NCBI GenBank assembly: GCA_902790905.1
Contig: CADATO010000012.1
Span: 1 to 62,474 of the forward strand
Length of the DNA: 62,474 nt
Direction of reading: 5' to 3'
Source of the DNA: an uncultured Eubacteriales bacterium
Lineage (GTDB): Bacteria > Bacillota > Clostridia > Peptostreptococcales > Anaerovoracaceae
Both the position numbers and the translations under genes were made by a program. The notes under the pieces were generated by a model, which searched no databases, was not told the origin of the DNA, and worked only from the letters and a program-made list of their open reading frames with translations. This document shows positions 1 through 10,026 of this stretch, piece after piece (position 1 is the stretch's first letter; each line of letters opens with the position of its first letter).

Positions 1-18
1 GTAAAGAACTTCAAATAA

Positions 19-1818
<1,800 letters not shown>

Positions 1819-1854
1819 TTTTCCGGGGAAATCGGGGAGTTTGGTGTGCAACGA

Positions 1855-2029
1855 ATACATTACCCCGATGATCATCAAGTATCCGTTCTGGGTGATGACG
1901 TATGAGAACGAACTGGCAACGTACGCCTGCCTGAACTATGAAGAGGCGTGCTGTCCGGAAAAACTGAAAGAGCGGTCGATCCTCATCGGCGGCGATACCG
2001 GCGCGGTGTTCAGGGCCATGCTGCGCTGA
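1855..2029 (+). pseudogene. Possible 3' remnant of a gene behind the recombinase
   Basis: The reading frame that runs past the recombinase stop encodes YITPMIIKYPFWVMTYENEL followed by a further run ending in TGAVFRAMLR and a TGA stop at 2027-2029. It has no start codon or ribosome binding site of its own; the only in-frame ATG upstream lies inside the recombinase. The composition looks protein-like (aromatics, balanced charges) rather than random. A reasonable inference is a C-terminal fragment of the gene that the element entered, so the element's right end would lie at about 1819-1860. I do not recognise the family, and chance coding is possible. Confidence 0.3.
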
Positions 2030-2030
2030 C

Positions 2031-2059
2031 TTGCAACAAAGGAAAAGACTTAGTATCCT
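2031..2059 (+). promoter_or_regulatory. Candidate promoter of the histidine kinase/ANTAR operon
   Basis: A -35-like TTGCAA (2031-2036) and a -10-like TATCCT (2054-2059) are separated by 17 bases, about 60 bases upstream of the kinase start. A GGCC-based hairpin and a GAGGAG ribosome binding site follow before the ATG. Spacing is ideal; both hexamers deviate from consensus. Confidence 0.4.
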
Positions 2060-2120
2060 AAAATAGAGCATTGTGTGACGGCCTGCTGACCGGGCCGGAA
2101 GTGCAGAGGAGCCCGCATTC

Positions 2121-3581
2121 ATGGAAAAGAAGCAGAGAAAAACGGCGGCACAACCGGAAGATGCTTCTGTACTGGAGCATATCTGCCGGGAGTACACAGA
2201 ATTAAAAGATGCGGACATCGATCTGCTGCGCGATCTGGCGGCAAAGCTGGAAGGGATGGGCAGAGACCGCAGCGCAGATGTCTTTATCGACTGCCTGTGC
2301 ACCGACCGCGACGAAGCGATCGTGGTGGCAGAGTATTTGCGTGAAGATTCGCCGCACAAATTCAGTACCATAGGCTTCATCGCCCGTGAAGAAAATGAGG
2401 CAGGCGTCCTGCGTACCCTGCATTACGGAATTGATACGCGGGAAGTCCGTGCAGTCACAAGAGCGGAGCGCATGGTCGTCCAGACGGTCACACCTGTCAA
2501 AAGAGGGCGGCATACGATCGGTGCGCTGGTCTTTGAGAAGGAGCATACCGAGTCAGAGCAGATTCCTGCTTTGGAATCGCCCGCCGACATGACCTGGCAT
2601 ATGCCGCAGCCGGATGAGGTTTCCTATCTCACCAATCTGGAGTGGGCCGGCAACGCCATCGATGACATGCTCGTCATTGTTGACAATAAAGGACAGGTTG
2701 TCTACCGGAATCGCGCCGCGCTGAAGGTGTACCATGAACTGGGCTACGTCAAAGATATCATCGGGATGCCGTATCAGGAAATCTCGCTCAACGACCCACA
2801 CTCGCTGAAGAGGATGAAGGGCGACTTTGCGAGCGAAGAGATCGTCTACGGCGGCCGCAGTTACATTCTTCGGCAGTACCGGATCACCGGGGATGAACAG
2901 TTCTTTGCGGTCAGTCTGCACGATATCACCCTGCAGAAGCAGAACGAGCAGCTGCAGCGCATGAAAGAAGCCATGCTGCGCGAGGTGCAGCACCGGACGA
3001 AAAACAATCTCAATATGATCTACAGCCTGCTGGCCATCCAGAAGCGCAAGATCAGCGATCCGGAGGCATCTCTTCTGCTCAATGAAGCCATGGGCATGAT
3101 CCTCAGCCTTTCGGGCAGCTACGAGGACTCCCTGCGGCAGAAGGAAGAGGGTACTGCACGGCTGTTTTCCGTCATAGACAAAGCGAAGGACAACATCTTG
3201 ACATTCGCGGAGAGTGCTGATCTGGATCTTTCCATCGAGATCCTGGGCGATGACCTGACAATCGATGTCGATCAGGTTGCCAGCATCGTGCTGGTCATCA
3301 ATGAAGCACTCTTTAACAGTTACAAACACGCTTTCAACGGGAGAAAGGCGGGGCGCATCACCATCGAGGTGAAAGATGACCCCATCACACCGGAGATCAC
3401 GATCAAGGATGACGGGACCGGTTTTCTGCCTGAAGAAATAGAAAAACGCCATACGAATGGCATGACCATCATGCGGAGCGTCGTCGAAGACAGCCTGCAC
3501 GGAAAGTTCACGGTCGCAAGTTCCGACGAAGGTACTGCGGTCCGGTTCAATTTCATCTCGGAAAAGGGAGGCATGAAGTAA
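2121..3581 (+). CDS. Sensor histidine kinase, PdtaS/EutW type (HisKA_2)
   Basis: Cytosolic sensor kinase (486 aa) that autophosphorylates on histidine and passes phosphate to the response regulator encoded next. No membrane segment is seen. The N-terminal ~140 residues resemble the histidine kinase N-terminal sensor domain (H_kinase_N) of PdtaS and EutW. A PAS domain follows at ~175-275 (DDMLVIVDNKGQVVYRNRAA). The H-box is of the HisKA_2 kind (LREVQHRTKNNLNMIYSLL, phospho-acceptor His291), and the C-terminal HATPase_c has the N-box around Asn394 (NEALFNSYKHAF) and a DDGTGF G-box. Its TAA stop is directly followed by the ATG of the ANTAR regulator, so the two are co-translated. Kinases of this group typically pair with ANTAR antiterminators. 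The ligand is unknown; the downstream operon suggests an opine-like or organic acid signal. Confidence 0.9.
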   Translation: MEKKQRKTAAQPEDASVLEHICREYTELKDADIDLLRDLAAKLEGMGRDRSADVFIDCLCTDRDEAIVVAEYLREDSPHKFSTIGFIAREENEAGVLRTLHYGIDTREVRAVTRAERMVVQTVTPVKRGRHTIGALVFEKEHTESEQIPALESPADMTWHMPQPDEVSYLTNLEWAGNAIDDMLVIVDNKGQVVYRNRAALKVYHELGYVKDIIGMPYQEISLNDPHSLKRMKGDFASEEIVYGGRSYILRQYRITGDEQFFAVSLHDITLQKQNEQLQRMKEAMLREVQHRTKNNLNMIYSLLAIQKRKISDPEASLLLNEAMGMILSLSGSYEDSLRQKEEGTARLFSVIDKAKDNILTFAESADLDLSIEILGDDLTIDVDQVASIVLVINEALFNSYKHAFNGRKAGRITIEVKDDPITPEITIKDDGTGFLPEEIEKRHTNGMTIMRSVVEDSLHGKFTVASSDEGTAVRFNFISEKGGMK

Positions 3582-4175
3582 ATGGATTGGACATTGCAGG
3601 GGAAAGCCATCGTCATCGCGGACGATGAGCCGATCGCACGCATCAATCTGCAGGATGCGCTCGAGAAAATCGGCTGTGAGGTAAAGGCGGCTGTATCAAA
3701 CGGACTGGAGGCGGTCAGTGCATGCCGGCAGTACCAGCCGGATATTGTGCTGCTCGATGTCAAGATGCCGCTGATGGACGGTCTGGTTGCTGCGCGTGAG
3801 ATCAATCGCGACGGGACAGCGGAGACGATCGTCATGATCACGGCTTACAATGATCTGACGTTCATCGAGGAAGCCGTGAAAAACGGTGCCAACGGGTATA
3901 TCGTCAAACCTGTGAACGAGAACATCCTCGTGCCCAATCTGCTGGTCGCCCACGCCAAAAGCCAGGAGATCCAGGGACTGCACAAAGAGATCAGAAAGGC
4001 GGAGGAAGATTTGGCGGCAAGGCGGGTCATCGAACATGCCAAAGGGTATCTGATGGATACAGAGCACATGACGGAAGACAGTGCTTATGTGTATATCCGG
4101 ACGCTGAGCCGTGAAAACCGCATGTCGATGAAGGAAGTCGCAGAGATGATCCTGGAGGCAAAAGACCGTCAATAA
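3582..4175 (+). CDS. Response regulator with ANTAR RNA-binding domain (antiterminator)
   Basis: Receiver plus ANTAR protein (197 aa), the output partner of the upstream kinase. The receiver holds the acidic pocket Asp14/Asp15 (IVIADDE), the phospho-acceptor Asp59 (PDIVLLDVKMPLMDG) and the conserved Lys in GYIVKPVNE. After a short coiled coil, the last ~55 residues form the three-helix ANTAR domain (RRVIEHAKGYLMDTEHMTED onward, ending KEVAEMILEAKD). ANTAR regulators such as EutV, AmiR and NasR bind paired hairpins in mRNA leaders and prevent formation of an overlapping terminator. Here such a leader starts about 100 bases after the stop codon, making the opine dehydrogenase/TRAP operon the obvious target. 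Function by family is near certain; the target is an inference from context. Confidence 0.93.
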   Translation: MDWTLQGKAIVIADDEPIARINLQDALEKIGCEVKAAVSNGLEAVSACRQYQPDIVLLDVKMPLMDGLVAAREINRDGTAETIVMITAYNDLTFIEEAVKNGANGYIVKPVNENILVPNLLVAHAKSQEIQGLHKEIRKAEEDLAARRVIEHAKGYLMDTEHMTEDSAYVYIRTLSRENRMSMKEVAEMILEAKDRQ

Positions 4176-4226
4176 AGGATACGTCAATTTGTTTGCCAAC
4201 AGGTGAAATCTCTGAAAATAATGATA

Positions 4227-4256
4227 TTGACAATATAATAACAAGTGTGCTACTTT
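4227..4256 (+). promoter_or_regulatory. Promoter of the opine dehydrogenase/TRAP leader transcript
   Basis: A consensus -35 TTGACA (4227-4232), an 18-base spacer and TACTTT (4251-4256) preceded by TG in the extended -10 position. It lies just upstream of the structured leader and in an AT-rich gap after the response regulator. Transcription would begin near 4263, giving a leader of roughly 130 bases. Confidence 0.6.
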
Positions 4257-4277
4257 TTAGTTACAAGTAAATAGTGC

Positions 4278-4369
4278 CCTTGAGATGGATCAAGGACTGG
4301 TTGTGAAGGAATAACCAAAGCAAGGAATGCCGCAGGAGTATGCGGCCTCGGAGCTTTGGTTGTTTTGTT
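4278..4369 (+). promoter_or_regulatory. ANTAR-type dual-hairpin antitermination leader overlapping an intrinsic terminator
   Basis: Hairpin P1 is CCTTGA/TCAAGG (4278-4283 and 4290-4295) around the hexaloop GATGGA. Hairpin P2 is TGGTTGT/ATAACCA (4298-4304 and 4311-4317, one G-U pair) around the hexaloop GAAGGA. The two loops match at five of six positions and only two bases separate the stems. The 3' arm of P2 overlaps the 5' arm of a perfect 9-bp terminator stem, AACCAAAGC (4313-4321) with GCTTTGGTT (4353-4361). That stem encloses a GCCGCA/TGCGGC hairpin and is followed by a T-rich run (4361-4369). P2 and the terminator therefore exclude each other, as expected for ANTAR-controlled leaders. 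The geometry is read directly; regulator binding is inferred. Confidence 0.8.
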
Positions 4370-4393
4370 ATCTAATGGTCAGGGGGGAAGTCT

Positions 4394-5482
4394 ATGAAGA
4401 ATACCCATATTGCAGTGTTAGGCGGAGGAAACGGCGCACACACCATGGCCGCAGACTTCGCCCTAAGAGGGTGGCAGGTGCGCCTCTGGGAGAGCGAAGA
4501 CTTCTTCGAGAACATCCGCAAGGTCGCGGAGACGAAGAAGATCCAGATCACAGGGGTCATCGAAGGGACCGCCGAACTCGAACTGGTGACGTCGGACATG
4601 GCCGCGGCAATCGAAGGCTGCCGGTTTGTCTGCATCGTCACTCCTTCCTTCGCACATGAGAACATTGCAAAGGAACTTGCCAAGTGTGTAAAGAAAGACC
4701 AGATCATCATGATCTACCCAGGTGCGTTCAGTTCGCTGATGATCAAAAAGATGATGGGGGCGGATGCGCCGGTCATCTGCGAGATCAACAATCTGCCGTA
4801 CGACACCAGACTGAAAGGGCCGGGCGTTGTCTACTGCTCCGGCAAGAACGCCACGAATGTAGCCTTCCTGCCCGCATCTGCAGGGGAAGAACTGCTGGAG
4901 GAGGTGCGTGAACTGCATCCCTTCGAAAAGGTCTACAACGACGTACTGGAATGCGGGTTATCCATCGTGAATCCGTCCCTTCATACAGGTGCCTGCTCGA
5001 TCAACATCGGGCATATCGAACAGCAGGCGGTGCGCGGACAGTTCTGCATGTATGAACACTACACGCCGGCTGCAGCAAAGATCTCCATTGCCATCGACAA
5101 GGAGAGAAAAGCTGTGGGAAGGGCGCTGGGATATAACCTCCGTCCCATCGAAGACTTCGCCAAAAAACCGGCAGACTATGAGTGGACCTGGCAGGATCTG
5201 TACGCCACCATGCATGGTGACATCGGGCTGACACAGATCACAGGCCCGGACAGCATCTGGAACCGTTATCTCACAGAAGACTGCCCCAACGGACTGGTCC
5301 CGTGGATCTCCCTTGGCAAAGCAGTCGGTGTTGACTGTCCTGTCATGTCGGGCTTCGTCAATATGTACTCGATCGTTCACGAGAGAGACTGGTGGAAGAT
5401 CGGCCGCAATGCGGAATGGATGGGCCTCGGCGGCATGGACAAAGAGCAGATCCTGGCTTATGTGAAGACAGGGGAAAAGTAA
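4394..5482 (+). CDS. NAD(P)-dependent opine (octopine/nopaline-type) dehydrogenase
   Basis: Oxidoreductase of the octopine/nopaline dehydrogenase family (362 aa), which reversibly joins or splits an amino acid and a keto acid. The Rossmann domain opens with IAVLGGGNGAHTMAADFALR (glycine motif at residues 10-15). The C-terminal octopine dehydrogenase domain shows NPSLHTGACSINIGHIEQ and a conserved GDIGL/GPDSIWNRYLTED region. A strong AGGGGGG site lies 6 bases before the ATG. It is the first gene after the antitermination leader and is followed by a complete TRAP transporter, so an imported opine-like compound or a related keto/amino acid pair is the probable substrate. The exact substrate cannot be read from the sequence; some members act as plain 2-hydroxyacid or amino acid dehydrogenases. 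Confidence 0.85.
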   Translation: MKNTHIAVLGGGNGAHTMAADFALRGWQVRLWESEDFFENIRKVAETKKIQITGVIEGTAELELVTSDMAAAIEGCRFVCIVTPSFAHENIAKELAKCVKKDQIIMIYPGAFSSLMIKKMMGADAPVICEINNLPYDTRLKGPGVVYCSGKNATNVAFLPASAGEELLEEVRELHPFEKVYNDVLECGLSIVNPSLHTGACSINIGHIEQQAVRGQFCMYEHYTPAAAKISIAIDKERKAVGRALGYNLRPIEDFAKKPADYEWTWQDLYATMHGDIGLTQITGPDSIWNRYLTEDCPNGLVPWISLGKAVGVDCPVMSGFVNMYSIVHERDWWKIGRNAEWMGLGGMDKEQILAYVKTGEK

Positions 5483-5560
5483 CTTGTTTCTTAATAGCCA
5501 TCCAACAGATGGGTATGAGATAATCATGGAAGGAAGATTGTGAAAGGAGATTATGAAGCT

Positions 5561-6598
5561 ATGAGAAAGGTCGTAGGATTGTTAGTAGCGTTGCTCATGA
5601 TCATGAGCCTGGTTGCCTGCGGCGGTGGCGGTGATGCCGGCTCCGGCGGCGGGGACGGCGCTTCGGCAGAGCCGATCACGCTCCGCGTAGCGGTCCAGTC
5701 GAACGAAGATCATGAGACCTGCAAGGCGGTCCGCCGCGTTGCAGAAAAAGTGGAAGCAGAGACCGACGGCGGTCTGATTCTTGAGATTTACTCCGACAGT
5801 GCACTCGGCGATTACTCGGCTGTATTTGATGAAGTCAGACAGGGCACCATCGACATCGCAGTCCAGTCCATCTCCGGTGAGTACGACCCGGCACTCGAGG
5901 TATTCTATCTGCCGTATCTGTTCACCAACTATGAGGAATCCGCCAAAGTTCTGAGCGAAGGCTCCAACACCTACAAGCTCATCCAGGATAAATTCGACAG
6001 CTATGGCATGGTCTACATGGGCTGCTACGTGGAAGGTTTCGTCCAGGTGGCTTCCAACACGTTCATCGACAACATGGCTGATCCGTCGGCTAAGAAAGAT
6101 GTCCTGATCCGCTGCCCGGCGATCGAGTCCGGCCGCCTGCAGATGGATTGCCAGGGCTTCCCGACCGTTACCATTCCGTATGCGGACCTGTACACCTCCC
6201 TGCAGACCAAGGTCTGCGACGGCTGGATGGGCGGCACGGCTGAGCTGAACTACGTCAGCTTCCGCGATGTCATCAAGTATCTGTATGTCGTGAACTGCCA
6301 GATGGAGAACAACTCCGCGTTCATGAACAAGGAAACGTATGAATCGCTGCCGGAAGACTATCAGAAGATCCTGTATGATGCGTTCACAGAAGAAGCGGCT
6401 CTGTCCTTCGACCGTGCAGAAGCGACCGACAATGACAACATCCAGAAACTGAAGGATTATGGTATCGAAGTCGTCACCTACACACAGGACGAACTCGATG
6501 TGATCGCCAGCTGGGTCCGCGACAAGACATGGGACAAAGACTTTGAAATGATGGGCGACGATGTTAAGGACGCTGTCTATGCAGACATGGGCTGGTAG
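5561..6598 (+). CDS. dctP: TRAP transporter solute-binding lipoprotein (DctP family)
   Basis: Extracellular solute-binding component of a tripartite ATP-independent periplasmic-type transporter (345 aa). It starts with a lipoprotein signal peptide ending in LVAC (Cys20), followed by a Gly/Ser linker, as expected in a Gram-positive host where the binding protein is tethered to the membrane. The mature part is DctP-like (RVAVQSNEDHETCKAVRRVA, later GWMGGTAELNYVSFRDV). I chose the ATG at 5561, preceded by AAAGGAG at 5543-5549; a GTG at 5540 adds a short unconserved extension. It follows the opine dehydrogenase in the same orientation and is separated from the permease genes by a hairpin-bearing gap. 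TRAP systems usually import organic acids, opine-like or related solutes. Confidence 0.92.
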   Translation: MRKVVGLLVALLMIMSLVACGGGGDAGSGGGDGASAEPITLRVAVQSNEDHETCKAVRRVAEKVEAETDGGLILEIYSDSALGDYSAVFDEVRQGTIDIAVQSISGEYDPALEVFYLPYLFTNYEESAKVLSEGSNTYKLIQDKFDSYGMVYMGCYVEGFVQVASNTFIDNMADPSAKKDVLIRCPAIESGRLQMDCQGFPTVTIPYADLYTSLQTKVCDGWMGGTAELNYVSFRDVIKYLYVVNCQMENNSAFMNKETYESLPEDYQKILYDAFTEEAALSFDRAEATDNDNIQKLKDYGIEVVTYTQDELDVIASWVRDKTWDKDFEMMGDDVKDAVYADMGW

Positions 6599-6654
6599 TC
6601 CGGCGTATTCCGAATCTGAACCATTACTTTAACATCTTCTAAAAACTAATAATG

Positions 6655-6691
6655 TATGCGGCCCGCCAGCCCTGTGCCGGCGGTCCGCATA
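6655..6691 (+). other. Intercistronic hairpin between TRAP binding protein and permeases
   Basis: Stem TATGCGG/CCGCATA (6655-6661 and 6685-6691) continues after one mismatch into CCGCC/GGCGG. It is not followed by a T run, so it looks like an mRNA-stabilising or partial-attenuation element rather than a full terminator. It sits after dctP and before dctQ. Confidence 0.6.
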
Positions 6692-6749
6692 TCATCATAT
6701 CTGTGTAGAATTGCAGCCTTCACTATGGTATCTCATCCGGAGAACTGTT

Positions 6750-7301
6750 ATGGAAAGACTTGAAAACAATCTGATATGGAAGATCCTGCTCCGGATCCAG
6801 GAAATCATCATCTTTGCAACCGGTTGCCTCTGTGTGCTGATTTTTGTCACAGAGGTCATCTGCCGGTATGTCTTCAAGATCGATTTTCTCGGGTTTGATG
6901 AGTGGGTACTGCTGTTCGCCATCTGGCTCTATTTCATCGGCGGCGCGTACTGCATGTACAAAAGAGAACATATCAGTGCCGATATGATGAGCCTGTTCCT
7001 GAGCGGACGGAAGCTGGATATCGCGCATATGGTTGCATCCTGGCTCGTCCTGATCATCACAGTCATCATCAGTATCTGGGCGGTCGATTTCGTACAGTAT
7101 GCGATGTCACGGCCGGCCAATACCACCGTCTGGAGGATCCCGAAACTGTGCGCACAGATCGCTGTCTGCATCGGGTATTTCCTGATGGCATTCTATGCAC
7201 TTGTTTATGCGGTCAAAGATACCTTTACCGCATTTGGTAAAAAAACCGGGCCCTCCGCTCCGGAAGGCGATGCGGCAGCGGAAGGGGGTGACGCAGCATG
7301 A
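6750..7301 (+). CDS. dctQ: TRAP transporter small permease subunit (DctQ family)
   Basis: Small integral membrane subunit (183 aa) with four hydrophobic segments, including LLRIQEIIIFATGCLCVLIF and FDEWVLLFAIWLYFIGGAYC. The latter carries the conserved E(W)...FIGGA region of DctQ proteins. I take the ATG at 6750, with GGAGAA just upstream, over one at 6711. Its last codons overlap the dctM start by four bases (ATGA), so the two permease subunits are translationally coupled. With dctP and dctM it completes a Na+ or H+ coupled TRAP uptake system. Confidence 0.88.
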   Translation: MERLENNLIWKILLRIQEIIIFATGCLCVLIFVTEVICRYVFKIDFLGFDEWVLLFAIWLYFIGGAYCMYKREHISADMMSLFLSGRKLDIAHMVASWLVLIITVIISIWAVDFVQYAMSRPANTTVWRIPKLCAQIAVCIGYFLMAFYALVYAVKDTFTAFGKKTGPSAPEGDAAAEGGDAA

Positions 7302-8614
7302 GTACGGGTATGGTGATCATCGTTGCGGTCATCCTGCTGGCTGCGCTGCTTGTAGGGGGCATTCCCGTTCCGTTCGCGTTTGCGGGCGTCACGATCGTCC
7401 TGGTGCTGATCCTGGGTGAGGATCCGGCATTCCTTGTCCCCGCAAGCTATAACAATCTGAACACACTGGTCCTGCTGTGTATCCCGCTATTTATGATCGC
7501 CGGCGCCATCATCCGGGAGGGCAAGATCGGCGATGCGCTGATCGCGTTTGTCGAACAGTTTGTCAGCCGGCTGCATACCGGGCTTGGGATCGTCACGGTC
7601 ATTGTCTGCGGCATCTTTGGCGCGATCTCCGGCAGTTCCTCGGCAACCCTCGCATCGGTAGGTTCGATCATGGCGCCAAAGCTTCGTGAACGCGGCTATC
7701 CGGAGGGCAATATCGCTGCGCTGCTCGCAAGTTCGAGCGTGCTGGGTCTTCTGATCCCGCCGTCTGCAGCACAGATCCTGTATGCCTGGTCGTCCGGCAA
7801 CTCCGTGCTTGCCTGCTTCCTCGCGACGATCGTGCCGGGCATCATTGTAGCGTTCCTGTTCTGCGTGGTGCAGCATTTCCAGGTCCGTCATCTGCCCAGC
7901 ATCGAAGCAGGGCACCCGGGCAAGATGGATATGCACTTCGGTCCGGTCATGAAGCGCACCGGGCATGCGCTGCCCGCACTGTTCATGCCGGTCATCATTC
8001 TTGGCGGCATCTACGGCGGATTTATGACCACGATGGAGGCGGCTGCTGTCGCGGCGCTCTACTGCGTGCCGGTTGCCATCTTCTACTACAAAGGCATGAA
8101 GGCGAAGGACATCTGGCCGACGATGATCGATGCCGGCTACAACTGCGGCGCAATCGCGATGATGCTGATGGCGTGCGGACTGCTCAGCCGTCTGTTCACG
8201 GTGCAGAATGTGCCGCGCATGCTCGTTGAGGTCACGATGAACCTCACCACGAACAAGGTCGTGATCCTGCTGCTGATCAACCTTGTCATGATCATTCTGG
8301 GCATGCTGATGGATGACGGCAGTGCGATCGTTCTTTCGACGCCGCTGCTTCTGCCCATCGCGATGGCGATCGGTGTGGATCCGATCCATTATGCGGCGAT
8401 CATGGGCGTCAACCTCGGCATGGGACTGGTCACACCGCCGTGCGCACCGATGCTGTATCTGGGTGCACAGGTTGCCAAGTCGCCTGCGAGTGCGGCCTTT
8501 AAGCCAACGATGCAATTCATATTATTTGCCTGGCTGCCGACGCTGGTTCTGACGACCTTTATTCCGAAACTGTCGTTATTCCTGCCGGGCCTTATTCTCG
8601 GGTACGGCGTATAG
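7298..8614 (+). CDS. dctM: TRAP transporter large permease subunit (DctM family)
   Basis: Large transport subunit (438 aa) with about twelve hydrophobic segments. Conserved DctM features include GVPFAFAG-like GGIPVPFAFAGVTIV near the N-terminus, AISGSSSATLASVGSIMAPK, and NLGMGLVTPPCAPMLYLGAQ near the C-terminus. It follows dctQ with a 4-base overlap and ends just ahead of a strong bidirectional terminator, so it is the last gene of the opine/TRAP operon. Length and motifs are normal for the family. Confidence 0.93.
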   Translation: MSTGMVIIVAVILLAALLVGGIPVPFAFAGVTIVLVLILGEDPAFLVPASYNNLNTLVLLCIPLFMIAGAIIREGKIGDALIAFVEQFVSRLHTGLGIVTVIVCGIFGAISGSSSATLASVGSIMAPKLRERGYPEGNIAALLASSSVLGLLIPPSAAQILYAWSSGNSVLACFLATIVPGIIVAFLFCVVQHFQVRHLPSIEAGHPGKMDMHFGPVMKRTGHALPALFMPVIILGGIYGGFMTTMEAAAVAALYCVPVAIFYYKGMKAKDIWPTMIDAGYNCGAIAMMLMACGLLSRLFTVQNVPRMLVEVTMNLTTNKVVILLLINLVMIILGMLMDDGSAIVLSTPLLLPIAMAIGVDPIHYAAIMGVNLGMGLVTPPCAPMLYLGAQVAKSPASAAFKPTMQFILFAWLPTLVLTTFIPKLSLFLPGLILGYGV

Positions 8615-8660
8615 GCCTCACCAGCACGTGATCTGTGACTGCAGAGAACGATAAGAACTG

Positions 8661-8694
8661 CAGAAAAGCCGGAAGATGAATTCCGGCTTTTCTG
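8661..8694. terminator. Bidirectional terminator between dctM and gatZ
   Basis: A perfect 14-bp stem, CAGAAAAGCCGGAA with TTCCGGCTTTTCTG, around loop GATGAA. It has A/T-rich flanks on both sides and separates two convergent operons. Confidence 0.85.
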
Positions 8695-8733
8695 TTGATG
8701 ATACAGTGGGGTATTGTTTTTCGCGGCGGGTTT

Positions 8734-10023
8734 TTAAAAGCCTGCTGCGTATTCGTAATCGCTGAGGACCTGCCTGACAGCATCCTCGGCAAGTTCCTGC
8801 GGGTCGCGGGAGAGGGCGCCTTTTCTGACCGCGTCAAACTGCAGCGGCATGTATTGGTGGATCATGTTCATCGGGACCTTGCAGCTGCGAAGGTTGGCGA
8901 ATAGTTTCGCGATGGCGTCCTGCACGCGGCTGTCCCCGATGTAGTAGCGCGTTCTGTCTGAAAAACTGTATTTTCGGGCCAGACGGCATTCTTGTTCCGT
9001 CCCGTGGTAGTGTTTCATCCAGTTACCGGGTGACTCCAGCATGACCTGTTCCAGCGATTCCATGACATGCGCCTGCTTCTCTTCAGGAAGCAGTTCTTTT
9101 TCGATCATACTCAGCGCAAAGATTGCCTCGCGCATCGCGTAGGTAAGAGCGGGACCGACCTTCAGGATGCCGACGCCGTCTTCGACCATCTGCCGCAGGC
9201 ATTCTCTGCTCTGGTAGTCTGTCGAGTGACCCTCGAAAACAAGTCCCGGATAGTCCTGCAGTTTTGCCGTGAGTGCTGCCGCTTTGTCGTGGTCGTAGAG
9301 AAAGATCTGATCGTCGCCGAACTCGACGCCGGGCTGTACAACGACGGCGATGACGTCCTCCATGGCGTCGCCGAAGAATGTCAGGTATGTTTCGACGGTA
9401 TCGGCAAAGTCTTCCGGCTTAGTGACCGCAAGGGTGTCTTCCGCTTCCTGTGCGCCGCCCGGAATCGGAACTTCGGAGCCGATGACGAAGACAGGGCGAG
9501 GGGCGTCGGGGACTTCCTTCAGCAGCTCGCGGTAGGCTTTCATGGCGACATCGTATAGCTCTTTGCCGCGCCTTGCAACGATACCGGTCGCAAGAGGCCC
9601 TGCGGGATCGTCCGCGACTTTCATGCTCGTATCGAGATGGATCTTGGTAAAGCCTGCGCGCGCGTACTCGTAGACGAGCTCTTTGGCTTTCTGCATCGCC
9701 TGCTCCTCAGGCAGATCCGCAAAGGTGAGGGGACCAAGGTGGTCGCCTGCCAGGATGACCAGATCCGGGTCAGCGCCGAGCTCCTCCGCGCGTGTTCGTA
9801 CCCAGCGGTAGTAATCCGCCGGCCGCATGCCGGTGTAGCCGCCGTACTGGTTGACCTGATTGGCGGTCGCTTCGATGAGGACGGGCTGCTTCGTTTCCGC
9901 ACATCGTTTCAGGATCGTTTCGAGTACCAGTTTATTAGCAGTACAGTAAGAGGGCATGCCGGTTTTCTCTCCGGCACGCCGTCTGTTCATCATAGTGCGC
10001 ATGGGATTGGGTCTTGTTGTCAT
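8734..10023 (-). CDS. gatZ: GatZ/KbaZ/AgaZ family protein (tagatose-bisphosphate aldolase partner subunit)
   Basis: Cytosolic protein (429 aa) of the class II tagatose-1,6-bisphosphate aldolase non-catalytic subunit family. The early region CTANKLVLETILKRCAETKQ and the stretch EATANQVNQYGGYTGMRP are characteristic, as is VILAGDHLGPL. The start has GGAGG 8 bases upstream. It is the last gene of the minus-strand operon, with 3 bases between it and the ABC ATPase. AgaS in the same operon points to galactosamine or N-acetylgalactosamine breakdown. The catalytic aldolase GatY and a dedicated kinase are not in the window. This family has also been annotated as tagatose-6-phosphate kinase (AgaZ), which would fit the missing step, so the exact activity is left open. 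Confidence 0.88.
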   Translation of the reverse strand: MTTRPNPMRTMMNRRRAGEKTGMPSYCTANKLVLETILKRCAETKQPVLIEATANQVNQYGGYTGMRPADYYRWVRTRAEELGADPDLVILAGDHLGPLTFADLPEEQAMQKAKELVYEYARAGFTKIHLDTSMKVADDPAGPLATGIVARRGKELYDVAMKAYRELLKEVPDAPRPVFVIGSEVPIPGGAQEAEDTLAVTKPEDFADTVETYLTFFGDAMEDVIAVVVQPGVEFGDDQIFLYDHDKAAALTAKLQDYPGLVFEGHSTDYQSRECLRQMVEDGVGILKVGPALTYAMREAIFALSMIEKELLPEEKQAHVMESLEQVMLESPGNWMKHYHGTEQECRLARKYSFSDRTRYYIGDSRVQDAIAKLFANLRSCKVPMNMIHQYMPLQFDAVRKGALSRDPQELAEDAVRQVLSDYEYAAGF

Positions 10024-10026
10024 GGT

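Noticed and set aside
4327..4659. 110-residue frame in the leader and opine dehydrogenase start
   Set aside because: Arg/His-rich, no ribosome binding site, overlaps the terminator and a real gene in another frame.
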